A DNA stretch of 14,316 bases from Thermocladium sp. UBA166 (GCA_002508315.1 DAHE01000047.1:1-14316); one strand, 5' to 3'; positions 6,888 to 14,297 are shown, numbered from the stretch's first letter. The notes: generated by a model from the letters alone, not told the origin. A program made the numbers and translations.

Positions 6888-8150
6888 ATGGAGATACAGA
6901 TACTCGGGGGAGGCGGGGAGGTGGGCAGGATGGCGGTGCTCATCAAGGGGTCCAGCCACGCCTTCTTGATGGATTACGGGGTGAACTTCGACGATGAGGG
7001 GCACCCCGTCTTCCCGCTCCACGTGAGGCCGAGGGACTTGACGGCGGTGATGCTGAGCCACTCCCACCTGGATCACTGCGGCGCCCTGCCGAGCCTCTAC
7101 GTGAGCAGCCCCCCTCCCCTCTACGCCACTAAGCTCACCACGGAGCTGGCGGAGTTGATGTTCAAGGACGCAATAAAGCTGAGCGGGTACTACCTGCCGT
7201 ATGAGGACGATGAGGTGAGGAACGCGTTGAGGAGGGTGGTGCCTGTGGGCTACGGCGACACCGTGGAGTTCGGGGGGGATAGGGCCACCTTCGTCAACGC
7301 GGGCCACGTGCCGGGCAGCATGATGACTTACTTGGAGGTGGATGGGAGGGGGTTGGCGTTCACCGGGGACTTCAACCTAGGCGAGTCCAACCTCCTCAAT
7401 GGGGCTGACGTGAACCGCCTCCCCAGGGACTTGGATTACGTGGTGATGGAGGCCACCTACACGTCGGGGAACCACCCCCCGAAGGAGGAGCTGGATAGGG
7501 CATTCATAGAGGCTGTCAAGACCTCCCTGGAGGAGGGGGGGTCCGTCCTCATCCCCAGCTTCACGATAGGTAGGGCGCAGGAGATATTGATGACCCTGGT
7601 CAGGAACAACGTCGTCGACGTGCCCATAGTGGTGGATGGGTTGGCCAGGATGGCGAATCAAATAATAGCGAAGCACCCCCAGTTCCTGAGGGACCCGGAC
7701 ATGTACGGGAAGGCCATGAAGGCGAGCGTGGAGGTGCTGGGCAATTACTATAGGAGGCAGGTCATGAGGGATCAAGCCGTGATAATAGCGCCTGCGGGGA
7801 TGTTGAAGGGCGGCGCGTCGCTCTACTACTTCAAGCGGCTGGCTAGGGATAAGCGCAACGCCGTGATACTGCCCAGCTTCCAGGCGCCGGACACGCCTGG
7901 CTTCGAGCTCCTATCCCGAGGAGCCGTTAGGATTGGGAATGAGGAGGTGAGGGTCAACGCTAAGGTCTACTGGTTCGACTTCAGTGCGCACAGCGGCCTC
8001 AAGGAGTTGGTTAAGTTCATAGACTACTTCTCCTCCACCACCAAGATAATACTGGTGCACACGGAGCCCCTCAGCAGCCTGAAATTCGCGCAAGCCCTGG
8101 GCAGGGAGCTGTACGTCACCAAGGTCAGCGGCGAGCGAATAATAGAGTGA
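6888..8150 (+). CDS. Beta-CASP metallo-beta-lactamase ribonuclease (archaeal CPSF2-like)
   Basis: A 420-residue metallo-beta-lactamase fold enzyme with a beta-CASP insertion, the class that includes archaeal CPSF homologues and RNase J and that cleaves RNA with two zinc ions. Metal ligands are visible in order: HSHLDH (58-63), His140 in NAGHVPGS, Asp161 in AFTGDFNLGES, and the C-terminal His391 in LVHTEP. Beta-CASP motifs are Glu188 (motif A, VVMEATY) and His368 (SAHSG). It lacks the N-terminal KH domains of archaeal CPSF1, so it fits the shorter CPSF2-like group. The start at ATG 6888 is supported by the TATA box 26 bp upstream. It likely takes part in RNA processing or decay. The divergent tRNA-modification gene is also an RNA enzyme, but a functional link is only inferred. 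Whether it acts as endo- or exonuclease cannot be read from sequence. Confidence 0.92.
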   Translation: MEIQILGGGGEVGRMAVLIKGSSHAFLMDYGVNFDDEGHPVFPLHVRPRDLTAVMLSHSHLDHCGALPSLYVSSPPPLYATKLTTELAELMFKDAIKLSGYYLPYEDDEVRNALRRVVPVGYGDTVEFGGDRATFVNAGHVPGSMMTYLEVDGRGLAFTGDFNLGESNLLNGADVNRLPRDLDYVVMEATYTSGNHPPKEELDRAFIEAVKTSLEEGGSVLIPSFTIGRAQEILMTLVRNNVVDVPIVVDGLARMANQIIAKHPQFLRDPDMYGKAMKASVEVLGNYYRRQVMRDQAVIIAPAGMLKGGASLYYFKRLARDKRNAVILPSFQAPDTPGFELLSRGAVRIGNEEVRVNAKVYWFDFSAHSGLKELVKFIDYFSSTTKIILVHTEPLSSLKFAQALGRELYVTKVSGERIIE

Positions 8151-8227
8151 CTAAAACCAACCCCCAACAGCCAAAATGCCCGGTTCCAGCCCGCGGATCA
8201 ATCACCAAGATTAATCGCCAAACTAGA

Positions 8228-8238
8228 GTTAAAAATAA
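8228..8238 (+). promoter_or_regulatory. Probable TATA box of the mcrBC-like operon
   Basis: The A-rich GTTAAAAATAA at 8228-8238 is the best TATA candidate in the 96-bp gap. Its centre is only about 14 bp before the GTG at 8247 but about 24 bp before the GTG at 8256. That favours 8256 as the real start if this operon is leaderless like its neighbours. A weaker ATTAAT at 8210-8215 is an alternative. Confidence 0.5.
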
Positions 8239-8246
8239 GCGCTGAA

Positions 8247-10043
8247 GTGAACCGCGTGCAGGGCTGGTTTGTGTACCGCGATAAGTACAAGGAATTATCC
8301 AGCTACGCCTCGCTTATTGAATGGGTTATTAGTGTTAGCAAGCCACCGTACATATGCAGTTTCCCCGGGAATGCAGAGCATTGGGCTTGGTCAATACAAT
8401 ACTCCTTGACGGGCGATCGCGGCTATGCGATTTGGGGAGATGCAGTAAGTGGACCCACAAGCACGAAGGGGGTGAACGATGAGGTCGGCTTTCCATTCAA
8501 AAGCTTGGTGGATAGGTATATAAATTCATTTCTAGCCAAGAGTAATGAGGGTAATGGGATTCGATTCTCATTGAAGGATATGAACGACGTAAGGCCGGTG
8601 ATAGGGGTATTTCGCGTCACCGGGCTGGGTCCTGTGGGCATGGGCTTGGTCACCGACATCACGCTAGATGCAGTGCATAATTTCAAGTACTGGCAAGAAG
8701 GCGAGGATAGGCACTGGATAATCAGGTGGAGAATGAGGGTTTTATGGTTGGATGGCGGGGTCAGAAATATACTGAGCGAAGCTGATTTCGCAAGCAAGCT
8801 GGGATCCATAACTCTTTCAAGTAATGGAAATGAATTAAGCAAAATACTAAGTGAAGCCAACTTAACGGCTCGAGGCAATACATGCATGGATAAGCCAGAA
8901 TCCATAGGCGGCGCATGGGATAAAATAAAGGAAATATTGAAGCGTGATGAGGATAGCATGAATGAGATTTATGGAAATGAAGCAAGCCACGAAGCTCCGT
9001 TTAATATTAGTGAGTCGGCTAGTGCCACAATTAACGTGAATCCCATTAAAGTAAAAAATCTTAATATAAATCCGAGCGATGTTGCAAATGATATTAGGGG
9101 CAAGCTATTCATTAATGGCAATAATGATGTGCTACTAGATACCATTAAAGCTGCTTATTTCGGCAATTTCTTGTTAGTGGGCCCGCCAGGCACCGGCAAG
9201 ACTACATTGGCGGTGGAGGTGGCGAAACGCATTGGGGGGCGGGGTAATTACATGATCAAGACCGCTAACTCCCTCTGGTTCAGGAGAGACGTGGTGGGCG
9301 GGGAGACGCTGGAGGGTGGGTCGGTGAAGTGGCGCGCCGGCTTCCTCATACGAGCCTACAACAAGGCAGTTGAGGGGTACAACAAAGGCAATGCGGCTCC
9401 GTTCTTCGTGATAATAGATGAATTGAACAGAGCCGATGTGGACAAGGCGTTTGGGGAGTTCTTCACAGTATTCAAATCGCCTGACCCCGATGATTGGGGA
9501 ATGGATCCCGGTATGCTGGATGAGATAGAGTCCTACGGCGATGCGATTGACGGCGAAGCCAAGAAATTCACTCGATATTATAAGATGTACGGTGATTCTC
9601 CCTTAAAGCTGCTGCGAATAGTGGGGACAATGAATGTGGTCGACATGAGGAATCTATTCATGGTTGGGGAAGCGCTGCTCAGGAGATTCATTATAATAAG
9701 GCTCGAGTGCCCCACAGATGACGGGGATTTAGAAATGCTACTTAAAACGAGTTCCCTGAGCAATGACGACAAGGAGTTATTGAAGCAATTCGTGAAGAAA
9801 CTGCGCGGCGGACTTACTGGGAGGGGCAGGGGAGACGGGCCATGCGTGTCGCCCGGCATAGTTAAGATTGCCATTAAGCTGCTGATGACCTCGACCTCCA
9901 GCAAGCAGTTGCACCGCGAGGAATTGCTGAATGAGTTCAGCAAGTACGTGGAGCTCTCAATGGGAGGTATAGACGGCATTAGGAAGAGTAAGTTAACTGA
10001 GGCATTAAATACGGCCAAGAACTACGCATTGTCGATTAAATGA
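8247..10043 (+). CDS. McrB-like AAA+ GTPase with divergent N-terminal reader region
   Basis: A 598-residue protein of two parts joined by a low-complexity linker. The C-terminal half is a McrB-type AAA+ motor: Walker A GPPGTGKT (312-319), Walker B FVIIDELNRAD (387-397), the McrB signature GTMNVVD (460-466) and an arginine-finger region LLRRF (478-482). The preceding pattern NSLWFRRDVVGGE (341-353) also fits McrB. McrB hydrolyses GTP, forms hexamers and drives the McrC nuclease on modified DNA. The N-terminal 170 residues hold aromatic-rich segments (HWAWSI 45-50, YAIWGDA 60-66, RHWIIRWRMRVLWLD 155-169) with VIGVFRVTG at 118-126. I infer a PUA/EVE/YTH-like modified-base reader, a fold reported for other archaeal McrB proteins. 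Residues 175-290 are an AT-rich, Asn/Ser-rich linker. GTG at 8256 may be the true start. The nuclease gene follows after 15 bp. Confidence 0.85.
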   Translation: MNRVQGWFVYRDKYKELSSYASLIEWVISVSKPPYICSFPGNAEHWAWSIQYSLTGDRGYAIWGDAVSGPTSTKGVNDEVGFPFKSLVDRYINSFLAKSNEGNGIRFSLKDMNDVRPVIGVFRVTGLGPVGMGLVTDITLDAVHNFKYWQEGEDRHWIIRWRMRVLWLDGGVRNILSEADFASKLGSITLSSNGNELSKILSEANLTARGNTCMDKPESIGGAWDKIKEILKRDEDSMNEIYGNEASHEAPFNISESASATINVNPIKVKNLNINPSDVANDIRGKLFINGNNDVLLDTIKAAYFGNFLLVGPPGTGKTTLAVEVAKRIGGRGNYMIKTANSLWFRRDVVGGETLEGGSVKWRAGFLIRAYNKAVEGYNKGNAAPFFVIIDELNRADVDKAFGEFFTVFKSPDPDDWGMDPGMLDEIESYGDAIDGEAKKFTRYYKMYGDSPLKLLRIVGTMNVVDMRNLFMVGEALLRRFIIIRLECPTDDGDLEMLLKTSSLSNDDKELLKQFVKKLRGGLTGRGRGDGPCVSPGIVKIAIKLLMTSTSSKQLHREELLNEFSKYVELSMGGIDGIRKSKLTEALNTAKNYALSIK

Positions 10044-10058
10044 AAGCGGGGGCAATGG

Positions 10059-11357
10059 ATGAAGAGGCCGCGCTACATTGGGTTAAGGAACCTATCCAGC
10101 ATAGTTGCCAAGTACTACCTAGCGAATCCCCACACGTTCAAGATAATTGAGGGAATGCTCGGCAACGCTGGGGAGCCGTCGGTTCAGGTAAACGAAGCCG
10201 CCATGCGTTACCTGTCCATGCTCAGCCTAGATCTGGCAGTCAAGCACATGACCGAAGCGATAAAGAGGGCCATTAATGATTACGCGATAGGCAAGGAGTT
10301 CCGGTCGGAGAGGGGGAGGGAGGTCTTGGGGGTTCTTGACATATCCAGGACCGTGGTTACTTATCCCAGCCTATACTCGTACCTAACGTACGTGCCAAGC
10401 AATGCTATACCGGAGTACGCCATGCTGAGGAGGATGGCTATATTCGTCAAGAGAACTGCTTGCGAATCCACGTCTTCAACGGCTCCCCCGCTAGATGATC
10501 AGGCCCGCCAGGATAATCCCCTTAATATATTATTGAGGAAAATAATGGAAAAAATGCGCAGTAACTGCGTTGTTCTCTCTAGAAAGATAAATGAATTGCC
10601 CAGAGCAACAGGCCTCGGCGAATTGCCATCATACGTGAGGCTCCGGGGGCCCTACCTACCACCGTGGTTCCACGCAGCGTATAAGGCATACAGCGTCACG
10701 CGCAGGATAAGGAGGAGACCTAACTATGAGGCAAGCATGAGACGCGGATTTGAGGGCAAGGACTTCGTGCTTCTAGGGTGGAGATTATACGAGTTATTCA
10801 TAATGCTGCTGGTGCTCGACGTGTTCACGGAGCTCGGCTACTCGGCGGTATTAAATGATAATTACGTTAAGTTGACTAGAGAAGGCGAAATCATTAGGTT
10901 ATTATTCAATAGGCAACTCGACTCATCAATAATAGAGTCCGTGGATGGGGATGGGGAAATCGCCGGCTCGATACGGGGCAGGCCCGATGTATCCATAGAT
11001 AAGAACTCCGAGGGGGGTAGGTTAATAGTGATAGATGGTAAGTTCTCGAGGTCCCCTGCTTACATCACGGCTGGTAGATTCAAGGTTATGGCTTACATGT
11101 ACGAGTATAACGCGGATCTAGGCGTAGTGGTGTTCCCGGGGCTCGATGAGTCGCGTAAATATGATGAGGAGGAGGAAGCAACGGTGAAGCTTTGGATGAA
11201 TATGAGAAGTAAGGGGTACTCCGAGATAGTCCTAAAGAATGGAAAGAGAATTTACATGGTCAAGCTGGATCCAGGGGAATCAGAAGACCCAGGACTGGTC
11301 TGGAGAAGTTCCAGGAAGACCCTAGAGGAATTGTTGGGGAAGCACATTACTGGCTGA
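10059..11357 (+). CDS. McrC-like PD-(D/E)xK nuclease subunit
   Basis: A 432-residue protein and the likely nuclease partner of the McrB-like GTPase 15 bp upstream. The C-terminal catalytic domain shows the PD-(D/E)xK pattern: helix WRLYELFIMLLVLDVF (241-256, Glu245), GRPDVSID (307-314, Asp310), then LIVIDGKF (322-329, Asp326 and Lys328) and a following helix AGRFKVMAYMYEY. These match the McrC/DUF2357 nuclease layout. The N-terminal part (1-230) is mostly helical in appearance, with LDISRTV (93-99) and IPEYAMLRR (117-125), which resemble the conserved RT and PEN-type motifs before the McrC nuclease domain. A disordered stretch (135-155) interrupts it. ATG at 10059 has a G-rich ribosome site about 7 bp upstream. 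A complete catalytic core suggests activity. McrC is the best call, with DUF2357-type nuclease as the alternative. Confidence 0.85.
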   Translation: MKRPRYIGLRNLSSIVAKYYLANPHTFKIIEGMLGNAGEPSVQVNEAAMRYLSMLSLDLAVKHMTEAIKRAINDYAIGKEFRSERGREVLGVLDISRTVVTYPSLYSYLTYVPSNAIPEYAMLRRMAIFVKRTACESTSSTAPPLDDQARQDNPLNILLRKIMEKMRSNCVVLSRKINELPRATGLGELPSYVRLRGPYLPPWFHAAYKAYSVTRRIRRRPNYEASMRRGFEGKDFVLLGWRLYELFIMLLVLDVFTELGYSAVLNDNYVKLTREGEIIRLLFNRQLDSSIIESVDGDGEIAGSIRGRPDVSIDKNSEGGRLIVIDGKFSRSPAYITAGRFKVMAYMYEYNADLGVVVFPGLDESRKYDEEEEATVKLWMNMRSKGYSEIVLKNGKRIYMVKLDPGESEDPGLVWRSSRKTLEELLGKHITG

Positions 11358-11473
11358 GCCTCTTCAAAGACTGGGGGCTTTTAATGCGGGGTCGGCTCGA
11401 GAAGCGACTCATTAACAGGCTCACTGCCCCTCGATGAGCTTAATCTATTGGGAATGCCTTTATGTACAGATAT

Positions 11474-11490
11474 GGAGAAAGTATATTAAT
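11474..11490 (+). promoter_or_regulatory. TATA box and BRE-like element for the surface protein gene
   Basis: GAGAAAGTATATTAAT spans a purine-rich BRE-like element (11475-11480) and a TATA box (11482-11489). The box is centred about 26 bp before the ATG at 11512, so the mRNA is probably leaderless. This is one of the clearest promoters in the window. Confidence 0.75.
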
Positions 11491-11511
11491 GGATAAATTA
11501 TTGGTTAAAGC

Positions 11512-12969
11512 ATGAAGGTTTTACCCATAGCCGTAATAGTTGTGGTGGTAGTGGCTGCCGTGATCGGGGTATACTACGCGACCCGCACATCGCCAACCAC
11601 CGCGACTACTCAACCATCACTCACATCCCCCACCACTACATCCACTACCCTCCCCACCACCTCTCAGCCAACCACCGCGACCTCGCAGCAGACGCAGTCA
11701 ACCCAGCCCGTCACCACCGCAACCACGGCGACGTCGCCGCCCCCCGCCTCAACCACAACCCAAATCACTACTACTACCACCACCCCCGCCTCAGCTTCCC
11801 AGCAGTACGAGGAGGCCCTTCACAACTTCGCCAACTCCACAATACAGCAGGCAACGCTTTTCTACACGGGATACGCCTCAATAGCGGGGACTAGCATTAC
11901 CGGTAACTCGACGGTTAAGATAAGCCTGCCCAGCGTCGAGTTCTCCTACTATAGGACCGCGGCCGGCGTGGAGCTGTACATCAATTCAACCATCTCCATA
12001 ACGGCGCCCAGCAATGGGGTTCAGATGAGCATCACAATCCCGGCCCAGCTTGGGGTAGTGTTGAATCAATCGAATGGTTGCTTGGCCATTGGATCCCCAC
12101 TGCTCAAGACCACTCCCGTGAACGCGTCGGCCATCAAGTTCTGCGGCAAGAGCAACTACACCAATACGAGGGAGCTGGGCAACTTAACTCCGTTCGAGCT
12201 GGATCTAACCTACGTGGGCACAGGGAATTGGAGGGGGGAGACCACGTACTGCTTCGCCACGCTGAAGCCATTCACGTCATCGATAACCCCCTACCTCTCC
12301 GCCGCCGGCAACGTATCCACGTCGACACTCGCCTTTAACGCGAGCCAATCCATTGACGTCACCAGGCTATGCCTGTTAGGCAATGGAGTGCCGACGGAGA
12401 TAGAGGGCATCTTGACCATTATGGGGGCACAATCCGGGCGGTCGGGGGAGGCCAGCATGGGGTTCTCCATAAACCTGACCGGCATGAGCCCCGTCTTCGA
12501 TAGTCAATCCCTCAACCGCTTGCTATCCATCGCCGTGAACGGAACCCGGTTACTGGCCCAATCAATGCCGCAGTCGACTACGACGCCCACAATCGCGCTG
12601 TCCCAAGCAGTTGTGGCGGGCGCGGGAACTATGATGCCCTCATTTAACATAACGGTGGAGAACCCCACTCAGTACGACGCCGCTATAAATGGATTCGACT
12701 TGGGCGGGCTGCTGTGCTCGTTCAACTCCCCCATAACGATCAACGCGGGATCCAGCGCCCAATTGTCGCTGCGGATGACCGCCAGCGGCGGCAACTTGAC
12801 GGGCGTGGCAGGGATATACGGATCCAGCAACGCCTCGGTGCCCAGCGGGGACGGCGCGTCCTGCATCGGCATACAATCGGCGGCTCCCGGCACGTTCATA
12901 ACCGGGTACTTGATCGTCAACGTGGGCCCAAACAGTGGGCAGTACCCCTTCACAGCGGTAGTGCAGTGA
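11512..12969 (+). CDS. Secreted or membrane-anchored Thr-rich glycoprotein, function unknown
   Basis: The 485-residue protein starts with a signal anchor (hydrophobic 4-22). A stalk at about 25-97 follows, made almost wholly of Thr, Ser, Pro and Gln and typical of heavily O-glycosylated archaeal surface proteins. The outer part (98-485) is beta-rich. It has 14 N-glycosylation sequons by my count (for example at 108, 132, 158, 185, 204, 321 and 379) and six cysteines (190, 211, 247, 287, 402, 451), enough for three disulfides. The last ~110 residues, starting SFNITVENPTQYDAAINGF, resemble an Ig-like or late-embryogenesis-type beta sandwich often found in archaeal exported proteins. No enzyme motif is visible. 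It could be a surface coat, adhesion or solute-capture protein. It has its own promoter and is not obviously part of the McrBC-like operon. The start is fixed by the TATA spacing and the signal segment. Confidence 0.85.
   Translation: MKVLPIAVIVVVVVAAVIGVYYATRTSPTTATTQPSLTSPTTTSTTLPTTSQPTTATSQQTQSTQPVTTATTATSPPPASTTTQITTTTTTPASASQQYEEALHNFANSTIQQATLFYTGYASIAGTSITGNSTVKISLPSVEFSYYRTAAGVELYINSTISITAPSNGVQMSITIPAQLGVVLNQSNGCLAIGSPLLKTTPVNASAIKFCGKSNYTNTRELGNLTPFELDLTYVGTGNWRGETTYCFATLKPFTSSITPYLSAAGNVSTSTLAFNASQSIDVTRLCLLGNGVPTEIEGILTIMGAQSGRSGEASMGFSINLTGMSPVFDSQSLNRLLSIAVNGTRLLAQSMPQSTTTPTIALSQAVVAGAGTMMPSFNITVENPTQYDAAINGFDLGGLLCSFNSPITINAGSSAQLSLRMTASGGNLTGVAGIYGSSNASVPSGDGASCIGIQSAAPGTFITGYLIVNVGPNSGQYPFTAVVQ
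11580..11800 (+). repeat. Low-complexity ACN-rich coding tract (Thr stalk)
   Basis: About 220 bp of ACC/ACT/ACA/ACG codons mixed with Ser, Pro and Gln codons encode the stalk of the surface protein. There is no exact tandem unit, but the tract is prone to length change between strains. Confidence 0.6.
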
Positions 12970-12996
12970 ACCGCGGCTCAGTTCCCGTTAGGGATA

Positions 12997-13009
12997 AGCT
13001 TAAATAGAT
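12997..13009 (+). promoter_or_regulatory. TATA box for the 56-aa/110-aa gene pair
   Basis: AGCTTAAATAGAT contains a TATA box centred near 13003, 25 bp before the ATG at 13028. This supports that ATG as the first codon of a leaderless two-gene transcript. Confidence 0.65.
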
Positions 13010-13027
13010 CCGCCGCGCTGGAATCGA

Positions 13028-13198
13028 ATGAGCGAGGAATCCCTGGTGGCCGGCTTCATAAAGGCAATAGAGGGGACGAAGAGCACCGCCGAAATAGTCT
13101 TCGATAACCTAACCATTAAAATCCAAGGAACGAACACGTCAATAGTGATAAACGGCAGGATAAGCTTCACGGCGGTTCCCCTCCAGTCACAGAAATGA
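13028..13198 (+). CDS. Small conserved-looking protein of 56 aa, function unknown
   Basis: This 56-codon gene begins ATG AGC GAG GAA and ends with TGA at 13196-13198. Three things argue that it is real: a TATA box 25 bp upstream of the ATG, a TGA that overlaps the next ATG in an ATGA arrangement, and a codon pattern like its neighbours. The protein has a short helical start (MSEESLVAGFIKAIEG) and then an alternating hydrophobic pattern (AEIVFDNLTIKIQG, SIVINGRISF) that suggests a small beta sheet. There are no cysteines or membrane segments. I do not recognise the family. It is probably co-expressed and perhaps partnered with the 110-residue protein that follows, which also begins with a beta-hairpin containing an Asn-Gly turn. 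Confidence 0.7.
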   Translation: MSEESLVAGFIKAIEGTKSTAEIVFDNLTIKIQGTNTSIVINGRISFTAVPLQSQK

Positions 13199-13527
13199 AG
13201 GACGGCGGAGCTAGGATAATAATTGAGTCGGGCAGGGCCGTGATCTCGGTGAACGGCAAGCCAGCGGCCATCGTCTCAGCTAACGGGAATCAATTATCCA
13301 TCTCCATGGATGACGAACAGCTCAGGGCCGCGGTGAGGCGGTTTGGGTTAAGCATCAGCGCCATTAAGCTACTGGGCAGGGCGTCCGAGGCGCTGGCCAA
13401 GGTGGGCGTTGCCGTGGAGGTGCGGGACTCCAAGGGAGCGCTGATCCAGCTGGGCGCAGGGGCCTACTCCCCAACAACTAAGTTCAAGGCAAACCCAATA
13501 AGGCTATTATCGCTAATGCTGAGTTGA
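13195..13527 (+). CDS. Hypothetical protein of 110 aa coupled to the 56-aa gene
   Basis: The ATG at 13195 overlaps the preceding stop by 4 bp, which points to translational coupling. Residues 5-37 form an alternating hydrophobic pattern with two or three short strands (ARIIIES, RAVISVNGKPAAIVSANG). A helix with charged residues (about 39-48, DDEQLRAAVR) and an amphipathic helix (about 51-72, LSISAIKLLGRASEALAKVG) follow, then a strand VAVEVRD. The C-terminal 25 residues are basic and hydrophobic. No signal, cysteine or catalytic motif is seen. The two genes together may encode subunits of one small complex, which is inference from their coupling and the similar N-terminal strand pattern. Family unknown. 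Confidence 0.75.
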   Translation: MKDGGARIIIESGRAVISVNGKPAAIVSANGNQLSISMDDEQLRAAVRRFGLSISAIKLLGRASEALAKVGVAVEVRDSKGALIQLGAGAYSPTTKFKANPIRLLSLMLS

Positions 13528-13641
13528 CAACACGCGGGCGAAGGCAATTAGGGAAGAGGAGTAGGGGGTTGACGGGTTCCACTGAATCCGCTTGGTTGTG
13601 GGTTTGGGCCGAGTGTTCCTGTCAACTGAACTCAACTTAAT

Positions 13642-13667
13642 CACCTTTTATTCACAGGCGGGGGAGT
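13642..13667 (+). promoter_or_regulatory. TATA box and ribosome-binding stretch of the peroxiredoxin gene
   Basis: CCTTTTATTC (13644-13653) is a TATA candidate about 26 bp before the ATG at 13674. GGCGGGGGAG (13658-13667) is a Shine-Dalgarno-like stretch 6 bp before the ATG. The two cannot both act for one transcript if transcription begins at the ATG, so either the start site is further upstream or the G-rich stretch is incidental. Confidence 0.5.
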
Positions 13668-13673
13668 AACATC

Positions 13674-14129
13674 ATGGTTAGGGAGGGAGAGCTTGCTCCG
13701 GACTTCGAGGCTGTTGCGCATGATGGGTCCAAGGTACGGTTAAGCGATTTACGGGGAAGGTGGGTGGTGCTTTACTTCTTCCCAAAGGCATTCACGCCGG
13801 GATGCACGCGGGAGGCGCGGTCGTTCTCCGCAGAGTGGGGCGAGTTCAGGAAGATGGGGGTGGAGGTAATGGGGGTGAGCAGGGATGACCCGGCCACGCT
13901 GGCTAGATTCGCCGAGGCTGAGGGGGCGGGCTTCAAGTTCATCAGCGACCGAGATGGGGGCGTAGCTAAGGCGTACGGGGTCCTCGGCATGCTGGGGTTG
14001 GCGGATAGGGTTACCTTCGTAATAGACCCGGAGGGCAAGATAGCCGGGGTAGTCAAGGGCTTCAGCGTGAGGCCAGACCAACACCCAGAGACCGCGCTCC
14101 GCGTAATTACACAACGCGCGAAGCAGTAA
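13674..14129 (+). CDS. bcp: Peroxiredoxin, BCP/PrxQ family, one-cysteine form
   Basis: A 151-residue thioredoxin-fold peroxidase that would reduce hydrogen peroxide or organic peroxides in the cytoplasm. The active site is FFPKAFTPGCTREARSF (35-51), with peroxidatic Cys44, Thr41 and Pro37 in place. Arg112 in LADRVTFVIDPEG completes the catalytic set. The length is typical of BCP/PrxQ. Many PrxQ enzymes have a resolving cysteine five residues after the peroxidatic one. Here that position is Arg49, and Cys44 is the only cysteine in the protein. It should therefore work as a 1-Cys enzyme needing an external thiol partner. It has its own promoter and is not in an operon within the window. The start at ATG 13674 is supported by the G-rich stretch upstream and the expected N-terminal REGELAPDFEA. 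Confidence 0.93.
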   Translation: MVREGELAPDFEAVAHDGSKVRLSDLRGRWVVLYFFPKAFTPGCTREARSFSAEWGEFRKMGVEVMGVSRDDPATLARFAEAEGAGFKFISDRDGGVAKAYGVLGMLGLADRVTFVIDPEGKIAGVVKGFSVRPDQHPETALRVITQRAKQ

Positions 14130-14297
14130 TGAGGAGCTTGAACCATGCGAGGCCCAACACGGCTATAAGCAACTCGGATTGGAGGCCCTGCAAGTCTAAA
14201 ACACGCAATGTACGCGGCTCAATCCTTGGAGCCGGAGAGATATGGTGATAGATTAGTTTAGCGGATTACTTGGAATGCGTGTCCAATTTTTGGTAAC

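Noticed and set aside
8178..8197. tRNA 3'-end-like GGTTCCAGCCC upstream of the restriction genes, as might mark an integration site
   Set aside because: The T-stem does not pair across the loop, and no matching repeat is found after 11357.
11341..11386. Possible terminator after the McrC-like gene: AGCC and GGCT followed by TTTT
   Set aside because: The stem is only four pairs with a loop of about 17 bases, too weak to call.
13570..13595. T-arm-like GGTTCCACTGAATCC
   Set aside because: The loop does not fit the tRNA consensus and there is no acceptor, D or anticodon arm around it.
13568..13626. Inverted GTTGAC and GTCAAC 47 bp apart before the peroxiredoxin gene
   Set aside because: Six-base arms at this distance are expected by chance, and there is no link to the promoter geometry.
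14130..14297. Gap between the peroxiredoxin gene and the right-edge TATA box
   Set aside because: I looked for tRNA, small RNA and short genes on both strands and saw nothing supportable.
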